Shown here: piece after piece, positions 16,172 through 24,910 of the stretch
Numbering within the stretch: the stretch's first letter is position 1
Layout: each line of letters starts with the position of its first letter
DNA from: Lachnospiraceae bacterium
GTDB lineage: Bacteria; Bacillota; Clostridia; Lachnospirales; Lachnospiraceae
Direction: 5' to 3'
NCBI GenBank assembly: GCA_017416465.1
Contig: JAFQCK010000143.1
Coordinates: 1 to 64,000, forward strand
DNA: 64,000 nt
Notes under the pieces: generated by a model
Databases searched by the model: none
What the model was told of the DNA's origin: nothing
Seen by the model: the letters and a program-made list of their open reading frames with translations, nothing else
Program-made: the position numbers and the translations under genes

Positions 16172-16714
16172 ATGGATTTAAGAATAGAAAGAACGAGAAG
16201 AAGTATTATAAATGCATTTATAGAGTTGCGTTCTCAAAAGCCGATTGAAAAAATAACGATAAAGGAGCTTGCTGAATTAGCGTGCATTAATAAAGCAACT
16301 TTTTATTCGCATTATCACGATATTTATGATTTAACAGAGCAGTTGGAGAATGAGATTATTAATTCTATTGTAGAAGGTATTCCGGATACTGTTTTTTTGA
16401 ATCCTAAAGAGGATATTGAAGTATTGTTCGAAGCTTTTTTGGCAAAAAAATCTTTGACGGATATTTTGTTTTCAGGTTCAAGGTCATATGCATTTGCGCA
16501 AAAGATGGAACAGATTTTAAAGAAACATATATATAAAATTGATTCTGATAGTGAAATTAGTTTGGAACAAAATATTTTGTTTTCTGTATTAGTACAAGGA
16601 ACTTTTCGTGCATATTGGTGTCATTCTGAAAAAGATTTGAAAGAAGTTATACAAATTTTAGGAAATATAAATGATTGTCTTGTTAATAAATATGTACCGA
16701 TAAGTGATAAATAA
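16172..16714 (+). CDS. TetR/AcrR-family transcriptional regulator
   Basis: This 180-residue protein has a classic N-terminal TetR helix-turn-helix: RTRRSIINAFIELRSQKPIEKITIKELAE, then ACINKATFYSHYHDIYDL (residues 8-55). The C-terminal ligand domain resembles the TetR_C_8/DhaS-like group and its ligand is unknown. A palindrome overlaps its promoter (16006-16020), suggesting autorepression. The next gene, a 2H phosphoesterase, follows 44 bp later in the same direction; whether it is a target is not known. Confidence 0.85.
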   Translation: MDLRIERTRRSIINAFIELRSQKPIEKITIKELAELACINKATFYSHYHDIYDLTEQLENEIINSIVEGIPDTVFLNPKEDIEVLFEAFLAKKSLTDILFSGSRSYAFAQKMEQILKKHIYKIDSDSEISLEQNILFSVLVQGTFRAYWCHSEKDLKEVIQILGNINDCLVNKYVPISDK

Positions 16715-16758
16715 ATTATGAATAAAAAATAAGCTAGTGACTGTAAAATGGAGAAAAA

Positions 16759-17280
16759 ATGTATTTGATTTCAATTTATTTTGACGAAAAAACTACTAAA
16801 AGAATACAAGGGTATATAGATAATATTGCAAAAAAGACCGGCAATACATTTATGACGAATGGAAATGTTTTGCCACACATTACTATTTCTGCATTTGAAA
16901 CCCAAAATGAAAGTGAAGCTATAGATAAGTTTCAAAATGGAATTAAGAAAATAAAATCAGAAAATATACAACTTGTTTCAGTTGGAATGTTTTTACCGTA
17001 TGTAATATATATAACACCTGTTTTGAATGAATATTTATACGAGTTACAATGTGTCTTTTATGAAGAAATTAAAAATATAAATGATATAAAAATTCGTAGT
17101 AATTATACACCGTTTAATTGGCTTCCGCACATTACTGTTGGGAAAAAACTTTCTACTGAAGAGATGAAGATAGCATTTAATGTGATGCAAAATCAGTTTG
17201 GAGCATTTGAAGGTAAAGTGACAAAGATAGGGTTGGCAAAAACAAATCCATATTATGATATAATTACGTATGAATTATAG
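16759..17280 (+). CDS. 2H phosphoesterase (2'-5' RNA ligase/LigT-like) family protein
   Basis: This 173-residue protein has the two HxT motifs of the 2H superfamily: PHITIS (H40, T42) and PHITVGK (H124, T126), set in the internally duplicated fold. Relatives hydrolyse 2',3'-cyclic phosphates or 2'-5' linkages in RNA ends or cyclic nucleotides. The actual substrate is unknown. The start has a GGAG-type site (TGGAGAAAAAATG). Confidence 0.85.
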   Translation: MYLISIYFDEKTTKRIQGYIDNIAKKTGNTFMTNGNVLPHITISAFETQNESEAIDKFQNGIKKIKSENIQLVSVGMFLPYVIYITPVLNEYLYELQCVFYEEIKNINDIKIRSNYTPFNWLPHITVGKKLSTEEMKIAFNVMQNQFGAFEGKVTKIGLAKTNPYYDIITYEL

Positions 17281-17304
17281 TGTTATATTGAAAGGAATAA
17301 GATT

Positions 17305-17376
17305 ATGAATAACTTATATAACAATAATCAGAGGAATAGACATAATACTGAATTTGGAACTTTGTTCATCAAATAA
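17305..17376 (+). other. 23-codon ORF with a strong ribosome site, out of frame with the next gene
   Basis: AAAGGAA followed by ATG 17305 opens MNNLYNNNQRNRHNTEFGTLFIK and stops at 17376. The next open frame (17388-18224) is shifted relative to it and has no ribosome site of its own. Either this is a small leader, or it is the true N-terminus of that gene now separated by a frameshift around 17350-17375. Confidence 0.35.
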
Positions 17377-17387
17377 AGTTTCTGAAT

Positions 17388-18224
17388 TTGGGGAAAGATG
17401 AAGACAGATATTTACTGGATGTTGAAGTTACTTTGCGTTTATCAAGATTAATTAATAATAAAATTAAGACGGAGAATGAAAAAGTAGTTCTTAAATTGTC
17501 AGGAAAAAGCGGGATGAAAATTAATAATATCAGTTCAATAATGGAATTTACATGTAATAATAGTGGTTCGACAATTGATATTTTAAAAGGCAGTAAGTGT
17601 GATTATTGTGGAGAAAATATGGATTATTCAGAATATGATTGGATTATTGATGGATATTACTCAAATGTTTCTAAGGGTGAGCTTAACGATGCTAAGGAAA
17701 AAGTTGTTTTTGGAAAGAAAAAGTATGTAGAATATTATAAGAAATTGAAGGCAGAACTTTCGTTTGCGTTTGTGATAGCTTTAATAGTTGTAACATCGTT
17801 TACTCTTGTTAAGAATAGAGAAGTTATACATATGATAAAACATCAATCCGATTATGATAAACAGTATAATGAAGAATATGAATTGCTGCCAAAACCTGAA
17901 GAAATTGCATCAGAAAGCAGTCTGAAAAAAATAAATGATGAAAGTTGGGTGTTTAATAAGGTTTTTGAGTATAAATATGAAGGTGATTTTAATGAATTTT
18001 CAAAAGGATATATTGAAAAGATTTGTAATGAATCGGAATATATACTGTTAAGCTCTTCAGAGGATTATTTTGGGGTATATAAGATGAACCAATTTGATGA
18101 ATATATTTTTGGGTGTTATGGTTTGTATGTGGAATACATAGATGGAAAAATAAAGATGGATTTTTCTGTTTATGACGTAGTAGATGATTTTGAAGAAAAA
18201 ATTGAAGAAGGTTTTTTTGAGTAA
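17388..18224 (+). CDS. single-pass membrane protein with degenerate zinc ribbon, probably truncated
   Basis: This 278-residue frame begins at a TTG with no ribosome binding site. Residues 52-92 look like the C-terminal zinc-ribbon tail of Clostridial Tim44-like proteins (usual pattern CPNCGAPLD...KCEYCG...DW). Here the first pair is decayed (CNNSG, only C56) while the second, CDYCG (C71, C74), is intact. A membrane helix follows (about 124-141), then a soluble domain of about 130 residues that I do not recognise. The missing front part and half-lost metal site suggest a remodelled or decaying gene. The small ORF at 17305 may be its severed start. Confidence 0.5.
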   Translation: MGKDEDRYLLDVEVTLRLSRLINNKIKTENEKVVLKLSGKSGMKINNISSIMEFTCNNSGSTIDILKGSKCDYCGENMDYSEYDWIIDGYYSNVSKGELNDAKEKVVFGKKKYVEYYKKLKAELSFAFVIALIVVTSFTLVKNREVIHMIKHQSDYDKQYNEEYELLPKPEEIASESSLKKINDESWVFNKVFEYKYEGDFNEFSKGYIEKICNESEYILLSSSEDYFGVYKMNQFDEYIFGCYGLYVEYIDGKIKMDFSVYDVVDDFEEKIEEGFFE

Positions 18225-18235
18225 AAATATAAAAG

Positions 18236-18269
18236 AAAGGTGATTTTTTGAGAGAAATTGCCTTTTTTT
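18236..18269 (+). terminator. terminator before the NlpC/P60 gene
   Basis: AAAGGTGATT pairs with AATTGCCTTT (two G:U pairs, arms 18236-18245 and 18256-18265) and the right arm runs into a T tract. Confidence 0.65.
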
Positions 18270-18272
18270 GCA

Positions 18273-18300
18273 TTGACAAGAAAATCTTTTGTGTTATAAT
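18273..18300 (+). promoter_or_regulatory. promoter of the NlpC/P60 hydrolase gene
   Basis: Perfect TTGACA (18273-18278) and perfect TATAAT (18295-18300) with a 16-bp spacer. The leader is about 80 nt. Confidence 0.8.
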
Positions 18301-18389
18301 GTTTTTGTAATAAATTTAACAATTTTGTAACAATTTAATCGAGTTTGCTAAGAAGATGTTCTGAAAGGGATATTTTGAAAGGATTACTG

Positions 18390-19652
18390 ATGAAAAAGAA
18401 TTTAAAAACAATGAGAACAGTTATATTCGGGACAACAGGTGTTGCATTAGCGTTATTATTCGGAATTATGCTTAATAATGGTGAAGATGCAGTTGCTAAT
18501 CAGGTTACAAAGAAAACATATGCAGGTGGAATTCCTTGTGCAGGTATTGCACTTATGTCAAATACTCATAGTTCGGATGATAATATTTCTACTGATACAA
18601 CAGGTGGAATGGCAAGTATACTTAAGTTGTATTATGAGAATAATAATGAAGATGCTTCGGTAAAACCGGTGGATAAAGTTTTAAGTCTTATGCCACAGGC
18701 TGATGAAGAAGTACAGGATAGCAGTGATAATACTTCACAGGAAGATAACAGTACAGGTAATACAGAAGATAGTTCAGATGCAGATGCTTCAACAGATGAG
18801 ATTATAGAGTCGGTTATTTCTTCGTATAAAGTATTGGGTGTAGCTAATGTTACTAATTATCTTAATGTTAGAGAAGAAGCAAGTCTTGATGGTAAGATTT
18901 TAGGTAAGCTTCCAATGAATGCAGGTTGTGAGATTTTAGAAACATTAGATGGTTGGTATAAAGTAAGTTCAGGTAATGTTGAAGGATATGTTAGTGCAGA
19001 ATTTCTTCTTACAGGTAAAGAAGCTAATGAAAGAGCTAAAGAAGCTTTGGCTACAGTAGCTAAGGTTAATGCCGATATGCTTATGGTTAGAGAAGAGCCT
19101 AATACAGAGTGTTCTATTTTAACAAGAGTAGCTCAGGATGAAGAGATAGAAGTAGTGGAAGTTCTTTCAGGCTGGGTGAAAGTTAATATTGATAATAAGA
19201 CAGGATATGTTTGTGCAGATTATGTTGATGTATATGATACTCTTCCAAAGGGTGTTACACTTAAGGAATTATCATATGGTGATGGAGTTTCCTCTACAGC
19301 TATTGAATTGATAGAGTATGCAAAACAATTTTTAGGAAATCCATATGTATATGGTGGTACAAGTCTTACTAACGGTACAGACTGTTCAGGATTTACAATG
19401 AGAATATATCAGCATTTTGGATATAGTTTAAGCAGAACTTCAAGACAGCAAGCACACAACGGAAGAAGAGTTTCACTTTCAGAGATTCAGCCGGGTGATT
19501 TGTTATTCTATAATCATGGAAGTCAGATTGGACATGTTGCTATTTATATTGGTAATGGTCAGATTATTCATGCAAGTACAGAGAGAACAGGTATAATTAT
19601 TGGTAATGCGTATTATACAACTCCTGCATGTGCAACAAGGATTCTTAACTAA
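18390..19652 (+). CDS. secreted NlpC/P60 peptidoglycan endopeptidase with two SH3b domains
   Basis: This protein of about 420 residues is exported or anchored by an N-terminal signal segment (MKKNLKTMRTVIFG, then VALALLFGIML). A Ser/Asp/Thr-rich linker (about 90-145) is followed by two SH3b wall-binding domains, each with an LNVREE or MLMVREE strand and the GWYKV/GWVKV turn. A C-terminal NlpC/P60 domain follows, with catalytic Cys in NGTDCSGFT, His in GHVAIYIG and a third polar residue in IIHAST. It should cut stem peptides during wall turnover or separation. I chose ATG 18390, which has GAAAGGA upstream; an in-frame start at 18345 adds 15 unlikely residues. Confidence 0.93.
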   Translation: MKKNLKTMRTVIFGTTGVALALLFGIMLNNGEDAVANQVTKKTYAGGIPCAGIALMSNTHSSDDNISTDTTGGMASILKLYYENNNEDASVKPVDKVLSLMPQADEEVQDSSDNTSQEDNSTGNTEDSSDADASTDEIIESVISSYKVLGVANVTNYLNVREEASLDGKILGKLPMNAGCEILETLDGWYKVSSGNVEGYVSAEFLLTGKEANERAKEALATVAKVNADMLMVREEPNTECSILTRVAQDEEIEVVEVLSGWVKVNIDNKTGYVCADYVDVYDTLPKGVTLKELSYGDGVSSTAIELIEYAKQFLGNPYVYGGTSLTNGTDCSGFTMRIYQHFGYSLSRTSRQQAHNGRRVSLSEIQPGDLLFYNHGSQIGHVAIYIGNGQIIHASTERTGIIIGNAYYTTPACATRILN

Positions 19653-19690
19653 TAGTGTTACAATTTTGATGTAGAATTGCTAATTAATTG

Positions 19691-19719
19691 TTTACAAAGT
19701 GAATATCTTATGCTATAAT
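19691..19719 (+). promoter_or_regulatory. promoter of rpsO
   Basis: TTTACA (19691-19696), a 17-bp spacer and perfect TATAAT (19714-19719). Confidence 0.8.
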
Positions 19720-19724
19720 CGTCG

Positions 19725-19809
19725 AGGTTAAAAAGCGTATACTTGGTTATTGGACACTCCGACCTGTTACTAAGTGTATGGCGATAAAAAATATTTAGGA
19801 GGATTTATC
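19725..19809 (+). promoter_or_regulatory. structured rpsO leader, candidate S15 autoregulatory site
   Basis: The leader of about 85 nt contains complementary segments (GTATACTTGGT near 19737 and ACTAAGTGTAT near 19770) that can fold back over a GGACACTCCGACC loop region, just before the GGAGG site. S15 represses its own mRNA in several bacteria through unrelated leader folds. This is inferred from position and complementarity only. Confidence 0.4.
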
Positions 19810-20076
19810 ATGATTTCAAAGGAAAAGAAAACTGAGATTATTGAAAAGTATGGAAGACAGCCTGGAGATACAGGTTCACCTGAAGTACAGATTGCTATTT
19901 TAACAGAAAGAATCAGAGAGTTAACAGAGCATCTTAAAGTTCATCAGAAAGATCATCATTCAAGAAGAGGACTTCTTAAGTTGGTTGGTCAGAGAAGAGG
20001 ACTTCTTGCATACTTAAAGAAAACTGATCTTGAAGGATATCGTGCATTAATTGAAAAATTAGGTATCAGAAAATAA
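19810..20076 (+). CDS. rpsO: 30S ribosomal protein S15
   Basis: This 88-residue primary 16S rRNA-binding protein is typical of bacterial S15 over its whole length ([23 protein letters not shown], then [18 protein letters not shown]-like core). The start is ATG 19810 after TAGGAGG; the frame is open further up but has no ribosome site there. It has its own promoter and terminator and is followed by pnp, the common rpsO-pnp order. Confidence 0.97.
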   Translation: MISKEKKTEIIEKYGRQPGDTGSPEVQIAILTERIRELTEHLKVHQKDHHSRRGLLKLVGQRRGLLAYLKKTDLEGYRALIEKLGIRK

Positions 20077-20101
20077 TTAGATATCTTTGTGAAAAGTATT
20101 T

Positions 20102-20124
20102 GGGCGGATTATATCCGCCCTTTT
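20102..20124 (+). terminator. terminator of rpsO
   Basis: A compact GC-rich hairpin, GGGCGGA / TCCGCCC (20102-20108 and 20114-20120) with a 5-nt loop, followed by TTTT. Confidence 0.88.
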
Positions 20125-20200
20125 ATGTTTTGAAAAAAAAGCTTTTTTATTAAGATATTATGTGGTAAAATCAATATAGTTTTGCATTCTGCAAGTTTTA

Positions 20201-20206
20201 TATAAT
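20201..20206 (+). promoter_or_regulatory. probable -10 element of the pnp promoter
   Basis: A perfect TATAAT lies about 155 bp before pnp, with a poor -35 (TAGTTT region). It is placed just before the long leader hairpin, which supports it as the pnp start. Confidence 0.4.
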
Positions 20207-20212
20207 GAATTA

Positions 20213-20283
20213 CTCCGAGACCACTGAAAAGGTTATGTTAAATGTTGTGATAAATCATAGGTTTTTCAGTGTTTTCGGTCGGA
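20213..20283 (+). promoter_or_regulatory. long stem-loop in the pnp leader
   Basis: TCCGA...CC-ACTGAAAA pairs with TTTTCAGTG...GG-TCGGA across about 70 nt (core CACTGAAAA 20222-20230 with TTTTCAGTG region 20262-20271). In E. coli a comparable pnp leader stem is cut by RNase III and then degraded by PNPase, giving autocontrol. The same use here is inference. Confidence 0.5.
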
Positions 20284-20360
20284 TATCATTTTATGCAGAT
20301 ATGTGAGCGGATGATATATATTTAAGAAAGGAAGCAAACAGAGTTTGCAAAGGTAAAGTT

Positions 20361-22445
20361 ATGTACAAGACTTATAGTTTGGAAATTGCCGGAAGAACAT
20401 TGAATGTTATTATAGGCAAGGTTGCAGCACAGGCAAATGGTGCGGCATTAATGCAGTATGGAGATACAACAGTGCTTTCAACAGCAACTGCTTCAGAAAA
20501 ACCAAGAGATGGAATTGATTTCTTCCCGCTTAGTGTTGAATATGAAGAGAAGTTATATGCAGTAGGTAAGATTCCGGGTGGATTTAATAAAAGAGAAGGA
20601 AAAGCATCAGAGAATGCAATCCTTACATCAAGAGTAATTGACAGACCTATGAGACCATTATTCCCAAAGGATTATAGAAATGATGTTACTCTTAATAATA
20701 TGGTTATGTCAGTTGACCCTGAATGTCGTCCTGAATTAGTAGCTATGCTTGGTGCTGCTATTTCAACATCTATTTCAGATATCCCGTTTGACGGACCATG
20801 TGCTTCAACACAGGTAGGTATGGTTGATGGAGAATTTATTATCAACCCATCACAGGAACAGTGGAAGAATGGAGATTTGAACCTTACAGTTGCTTCTACA
20901 AGTGAGAAGGTTATCATGATTGAAGCAGGAGCAAATGAGATTCCTGAAGATAAGATGATTGAAGCTATTTATATGGCTCATGATGTTAATCAGAAGATTA
21001 TTGAATTTATCAATCAGATTGTTGCAGAGGTTGGAAAAGAAAAACACGAATATACAAGCTGTGCAATTCCGGAAGAGTTATTTGAAGAGATGAAGAAGAT
21101 TGCTACACCTGAAGAAATGGAAGTAGCAGTATTTACAGATGATAAACAGACTAGAGAAGAAAATATCAGAGTAATCAGAGAGAAATTAGAAGAAGCTTTT
21201 GCAGAGAATGAAGAATGGCTCGGATTAATCGGTGAAGCGTTGTATCAGTATGAAAAGAAGACTGTAAGAAAGATGATTTTAAAAGATCATAAGCGTCCTG
21301 ATGGAAGAGAGATTACACAGATTCGTCGTCTTGCAGCAGAGGTTGATTTAATTCCTAGAGTTCATGGTAGTGCGATGTTTACAAGAGGTCAGACACAGAT
21401 TTGTAATGTATGTACACTTGCACCATTATCAGAGGCTCAGAAGATTGATGGTTTAGATGAGAATGAAGTATCTAAGAGATATATGCATCATTATAACTTC
21501 CCGGGATATTCAGTAGGTGAAGCTAAGGTTTCAAGAGGTCCGGGACGTAGAGAAATCGGACATGGTGCTTTAGCAGAAAAGGCATTAGTTCCTGTTCTTC
21601 CTTCAGTAGAAGAGTTCCCATATGCAATTCGTACAGTATCAGAGACATTTGAATCAAACGGTTCTACATCAATGGCTTCAACTTGTTCATCATGTATGTC
21701 ACTTATGGCAGCAGGTGTACCAATTAAGAAGATGGTTGCAGGTATTTCATGTGGTCTTGTAACAGGTGATACAGATGATGATTTTGTATTATTAACAGAT
21801 ATTCAGGGACTTGAAGATTTCTTTGGAGATATGGATTTTAAGGTTACAGGTACAGAAGATGGTATCACAGCTATTCAGATGGATATTAAGATTCATGGTC
21901 TTACAAGACAGATTGTAGAAGGTGCTATTGCAAGATGTAGAGAAGCAAGAATGTTCATTATGGATACTTGTATGAAACCGGCTATCGCAGAACCTAGAAA
22001 AGAAGTTGGTCCATATGCACCAAAGATTGTACAGATTCAGATTGACCCTGCTAAGATTGGTGATGTTGTTGGTCAGAGAGGAAAAGTTATTAACACAATT
22101 ATCGAAAGAACAGGTGTTAAGATTGATATAACTGATGAAGGCGCAGTTTCAGTATGTGGTGTTGATAAGAAGGGCATGGACGAAGCTGTTAAGATGATTA
22201 CAACAATCGCAAGCGAATTTGAAGAAGGCCAGATTTATGAAGGTACTGTACAGAGTATCAAAGAATTTGGAGCGTTTATTGAGTTTGCACCTGGTAAAGA
22301 AGGAATGGTTCACATTTCTAAGGTTTCTAAAGAAAGAATTAACAGAATTGAAGATGTTCTTACACTTGGTGATGTTGTTAAAGTTGTGTGCTTAGGAAAA
22401 GACAAGATGGGAAGACTTAATTTTAGTATTAAAGATGTAAACTAA
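20361..22445 (+). CDS. pnp: polyribonucleotide nucleotidyltransferase (PNPase)
   Basis: This 694-residue phosphorolytic 3'-5' exoribonuclease of the mRNA decay machinery has two RNase PH-like domains. The first shows GGFNKREGKASENAILTSR-type phosphate and RNA contacts; the second shows KVSRGPGRREIGHGALAEKAL. A KH domain (DPAKIGDVVGQRGKVIN) and a C-terminal S1 domain (GTVQSIKEFGAFIEFAPGKEG) follow. Length is normal. The leader contains a long hairpin (20213-20283) that may be an autoregulatory site, and a strong terminator follows at 22499. Confidence 0.98.
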   Translation: MYKTYSLEIAGRTLNVIIGKVAAQANGAALMQYGDTTVLSTATASEKPRDGIDFFPLSVEYEEKLYAVGKIPGGFNKREGKASENAILTSRVIDRPMRPLFPKDYRNDVTLNNMVMSVDPECRPELVAMLGAAISTSISDIPFDGPCASTQVGMVDGEFIINPSQEQWKNGDLNLTVASTSEKVIMIEAGANEIPEDKMIEAIYMAHDVNQKIIEFINQIVAEVGKEKHEYTSCAIPEELFEEMKKIATPEEMEVAVFTDDKQTREENIRVIREKLEEAFAENEEWLGLIGEALYQYEKKTVRKMILKDHKRPDGREITQIRRLAAEVDLIPRVHGSAMFTRGQTQICNVCTLAPLSEAQKIDGLDENEVSKRYMHHYNFPGYSVGEAKVSRGPGRREIGHGALAEKALVPVLPSVEEFPYAIRTVSETFESNGSTSMASTCSSCMSLMAAGVPIKKMVAGISCGLVTGDTDDDFVLLTDIQGLEDFFGDMDFKVTGTEDGITAIQMDIKIHGLTRQIVEGAIARCREARMFIMDTCMKPAIAEPRKEVGPYAPKIVQIQIDPAKIGDVVGQRGKVINTIIERTGVKIDITDEGAVSVCGVDKKGMDEAVKMITTIASEFEEGQIYEGTVQSIKEFGAFIEFAPGKEGMVHISKVSKERINRIEDVLTLGDVVKVVCLGKDKMGRLNFSIKDVN

Positions 22446-22498
22446 TATTAATGTTGTGATAAATAGTTTTTTCTCATAAATTTTATGGAATGATAAGT

Positions 22499-22549
22499 AG
22501 AGTGATTTTACTGTATAAGCAATATGAAAAAGTAAAATCACTCTTTTAA
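22499..22549 (+). terminator. terminator of pnp
   Basis: A perfect 13-bp stem AGAGTGATTTTAC / GTAAAATCACTCT (22499-22511 and 22532-22544) with a 20-nt loop, followed by TTT. Confidence 0.75.
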
Positions 22550-22597
22550 AAATATTAGAATTTATTAGAACAAATAGAAGAAAGGAAGTGTTTTAAT

Positions 22598-23872
22598 ATG
22601 GAAAGAAATCTTGAAACAATTTGTATACAGGGTGGATGGCAGCCTAAAAAGGGTGAACCTAGAATTTTGCCAATATACCAGAGTACAACATTTAAATATG
22701 ACACAAGCGATGAAATGGGAAGATTATTCGATCTTGAAGATACAGGATATTTTTATACAAGACTTCAGAATCCTACAAATGATGCGGTTGCAGCAAAGAT
22801 TGCGGAACTTGAAGGTGGTGTTGGAGCAATGCTTACATCTTCAGGACAGGCAGCTAACTTTTATGCAATTTTTAATATCTGTAGTGCCGGTGACCATGTT
22901 GTAAGTTCTGCACCTATATATGGCGGAACATTTAATCTTTTTGCAGTAACAATGAAGAAGTTGGGAATTGATTTTACTTTTATTGATCCTGATGCTTCAG
23001 TAGAAGAGATTTCAAGTGCTTTCAGACCTAATACAAAGGCATTATTTGCAGAGACTATTTCAAATCCGTCATTAGTAGTTCTTGATATTGAGAAATTTGC
23101 TGATATTGCACATAGTCACGGTGTACCACTTATTATTGATAATACATTTGCAACACCAATTAACTGTAGACCATTCGAGTGGGGAGCAGATATTGTTACA
23201 CATTCAACTACAAAATATATGGATGGACATGCAATGAGTGTAGGTGGATGTATAGTTGACAGTGGTAATTTTGATTGGAATAAAAATGCTGAAAAATTCC
23301 CGGGACTTACTGAGCCGGATGATTCTTATCATGGAATTATTTATACAGAGAAGTTTGGAAAGTTAGCATATATAACAAAAGCAACAGTACAACTTATGAG
23401 AGATTTGGGTTCAATCCAGTCTCCACAGAACGCATTTTTATTAAATGTCGGTCTTGAAACTCTTCATTTAAGAATGCCAAGACATTGTGAGAACGCACAG
23501 AAGGTTGCTGAGTACCTTGCATCAAATGATAAGGTTGCATGGGTAAATTACTGTGGACTTAAGGATAATAAATACTATGATTTGGCACAAAAATATTTAC
23601 CAAACGGAAGCTGTGGAGTAATTTCATTTGGTCTTAAAGGTGGAAGAGAAGAGTCTATTGAATTTATGGATAATCTTAAACTTGCAGCAATTGTTACTCA
23701 TGTTGCAGATGCAAGAACATCAGTGCTTCATCCTGCAAGTCATACACACAGACAGCTTACAGAAGAACAGCTTATTGAAGCAGGAGTTCAGCCGGATTTA
23801 ATTAGATTTTCTGTTGGTATTGAAAATGCAGATGATATTATAGCAGATATTGAACAGGCGCTTAATAGATAA
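22598..23872 (+). CDS. metY: O-acetylhomoserine aminocarboxypropyltransferase (sulfhydrylase) MetY
   Basis: This 424-residue PLP enzyme of the Cys/Met metabolism family makes homocysteine (or cysteine) from the O-acetylated amino acid and sulfide. The PLP lysine lies in THSTTKYMDGH (about residue 206). The opening ETICIQGGWQPKKGEPR and YTRLQNPTND are typical of the MetY/CysD branch rather than of MetB/MetC. The gene is monocistronic, between the pnp terminator and its own terminator (23886-23947), with AGAAAGGAAG before the ATG. No S-box or T-box leader is visible in the short upstream gap. Confidence 0.92.
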   Translation: MERNLETICIQGGWQPKKGEPRILPIYQSTTFKYDTSDEMGRLFDLEDTGYFYTRLQNPTNDAVAAKIAELEGGVGAMLTSSGQAANFYAIFNICSAGDHVVSSAPIYGGTFNLFAVTMKKLGIDFTFIDPDASVEEISSAFRPNTKALFAETISNPSLVVLDIEKFADIAHSHGVPLIIDNTFATPINCRPFEWGADIVTHSTTKYMDGHAMSVGGCIVDSGNFDWNKNAEKFPGLTEPDDSYHGIIYTEKFGKLAYITKATVQLMRDLGSIQSPQNAFLLNVGLETLHLRMPRHCENAQKVAEYLASNDKVAWVNYCGLKDNKYYDLAQKYLPNGSCGVISFGLKGGREESIEFMDNLKLAAIVTHVADARTSVLHPASHTHRQLTEEQLIEAGVQPDLIRFSVGIENADDIIADIEQALNR

Positions 23873-23885
23873 AAGATGATTAGCT

Positions 23886-23947
23886 ATACCGAAACTTAAA
23901 TATAATTTATTAGATGATAGAATTATATTGGGTTTCGGTATTTTTTG
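23886..23947 (+). terminator. terminator of metY
   Basis: ATACCGAAAC pairs with GTTTCGGTAT at the base, ATATAATT with AATTATAT in the upper stem, and six T residues follow. Confidence 0.8.
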
Positions 23948-24118
23948 TGTGATATTAGTATGATTTTAAGAAGTTTTGTTGGAGATGTTGAAATAAATAT
24001 ACTTTTTGGCATTTGATGTATTGAAATATCTATACTTTTTTGAAATTTATATTTTGGTGATTTTAATATTACTAATATTGTTGTAAAATTATTAGAAAAA
24101 TATTTAGGAGAATACAAA

Positions 24119-24910
24119 ATGAATAAAATACTTTTTGAAATAAAAAATATAATGACTGATTGTATTGAAAAACATTTATCTGAGATATCTTTTAATGATT
24201 TAGAAGGTAATGGTGCCATTTTTTATATGAATGGAAAAAATGGAACAGAGTTTGACTGGTATGTCAATGATAAATTATCAGATTTTATGATGTTTTATAA
24301 TGATGAAAATAATATGGGAGCTGTTAAGGCAACAATTTATAATGATGGCGGATTGTTGATATATGTCTATGGAGATAGAGGAGAAAAAGTTATTAAGGAA
24401 CTTAATTGCAATGTAGAAGCGACTGAAGATGATATTTTTAATTTGGCAGTTAGCCTTAAAAATGAGGCAGATGATAAGAAAATATGGGATTATAATATTG
24501 AAAAAATAGATACAGATTTAAAACTTGAAGAAACCAAGATAAAGACATTTTGTGAGCATGAGCCTTATTATGCGGACATGAGGGAAAGAAAATTGTTAAT
24601 GGGGAAAATAGGTTATGCTTCAAAAAGGATTTTTGATGAAGGATGGAAGATTGGATATATGTGTCGTGATGAAGCAGTAAGGGAAAATGATAGTGGATGG
24701 GCATTTATGGTAGGTAATGAGGATGATGATTATATTAATGATGCTCAAAATATTCAGGTTGTGAGTATTTATTCATTAATGCAGTATGATAGAGATATTA
24801 TAAAATATATAACTAAGCCAGTGGGAACAAGATTGGTTCGAGTGTCTTCAAATGAATTTGAGGAAGATAATAATGATAAGGAAATTTATATGGAGAAAAT
24901 ATATGAATAA
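24119..24910 (+). CDS. DUF2185 (Imm33-like) immunity-type protein with N-terminal extension
   Basis: A 263-residue soluble protein. The C-terminal half (about 165-255) is a clear DUF2185 domain: GYASKRIFDEGWKIGYMCRDE, DSGWAFMVGNEDDDY and YDRDIIKYITKPVGT. This domain is grouped with bacterial immunity proteins (Imm33). The N-terminal 150 residues are beta-rich with a WYVNDKLSDFMMFYNDENN segment that looks like a separate small domain I cannot name. The gene overlaps the DUF4274 gene by 8 bp, so the two are translated together. No partner toxin is seen. Confidence 0.75.
   Translation: MNKILFEIKNIMTDCIEKHLSEISFNDLEGNGAIFYMNGKNGTEFDWYVNDKLSDFMMFYNDENNMGAVKATIYNDGGLLIYVYGDRGEKVIKELNCNVEATEDDIFNLAVSLKNEADDKKIWDYNIEKIDTDLKLEETKIKTFCEHEPYYADMRERKLLMGKIGYASKRIFDEGWKIGYMCRDEAVRENDSGWAFMVGNEDDDYINDAQNIQVVSIYSLMQYDRDIIKYITKPVGTRLVRVSSNEFEEDNNDKEIYMEKIYE

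Noticed and set aside
18478-18663. 61-codon + strand frame at the start of the NlpC/P60 gene
   Set aside because: Out-of-frame shadow of the signal peptide and linker, with no ribosome site.
22446-22597. SAM riboswitch or T-box upstream of metY
   Set aside because: The gap is short and contains only the pnp terminator hairpin. No S-box core, specifier loop or T-box sequence is visible.
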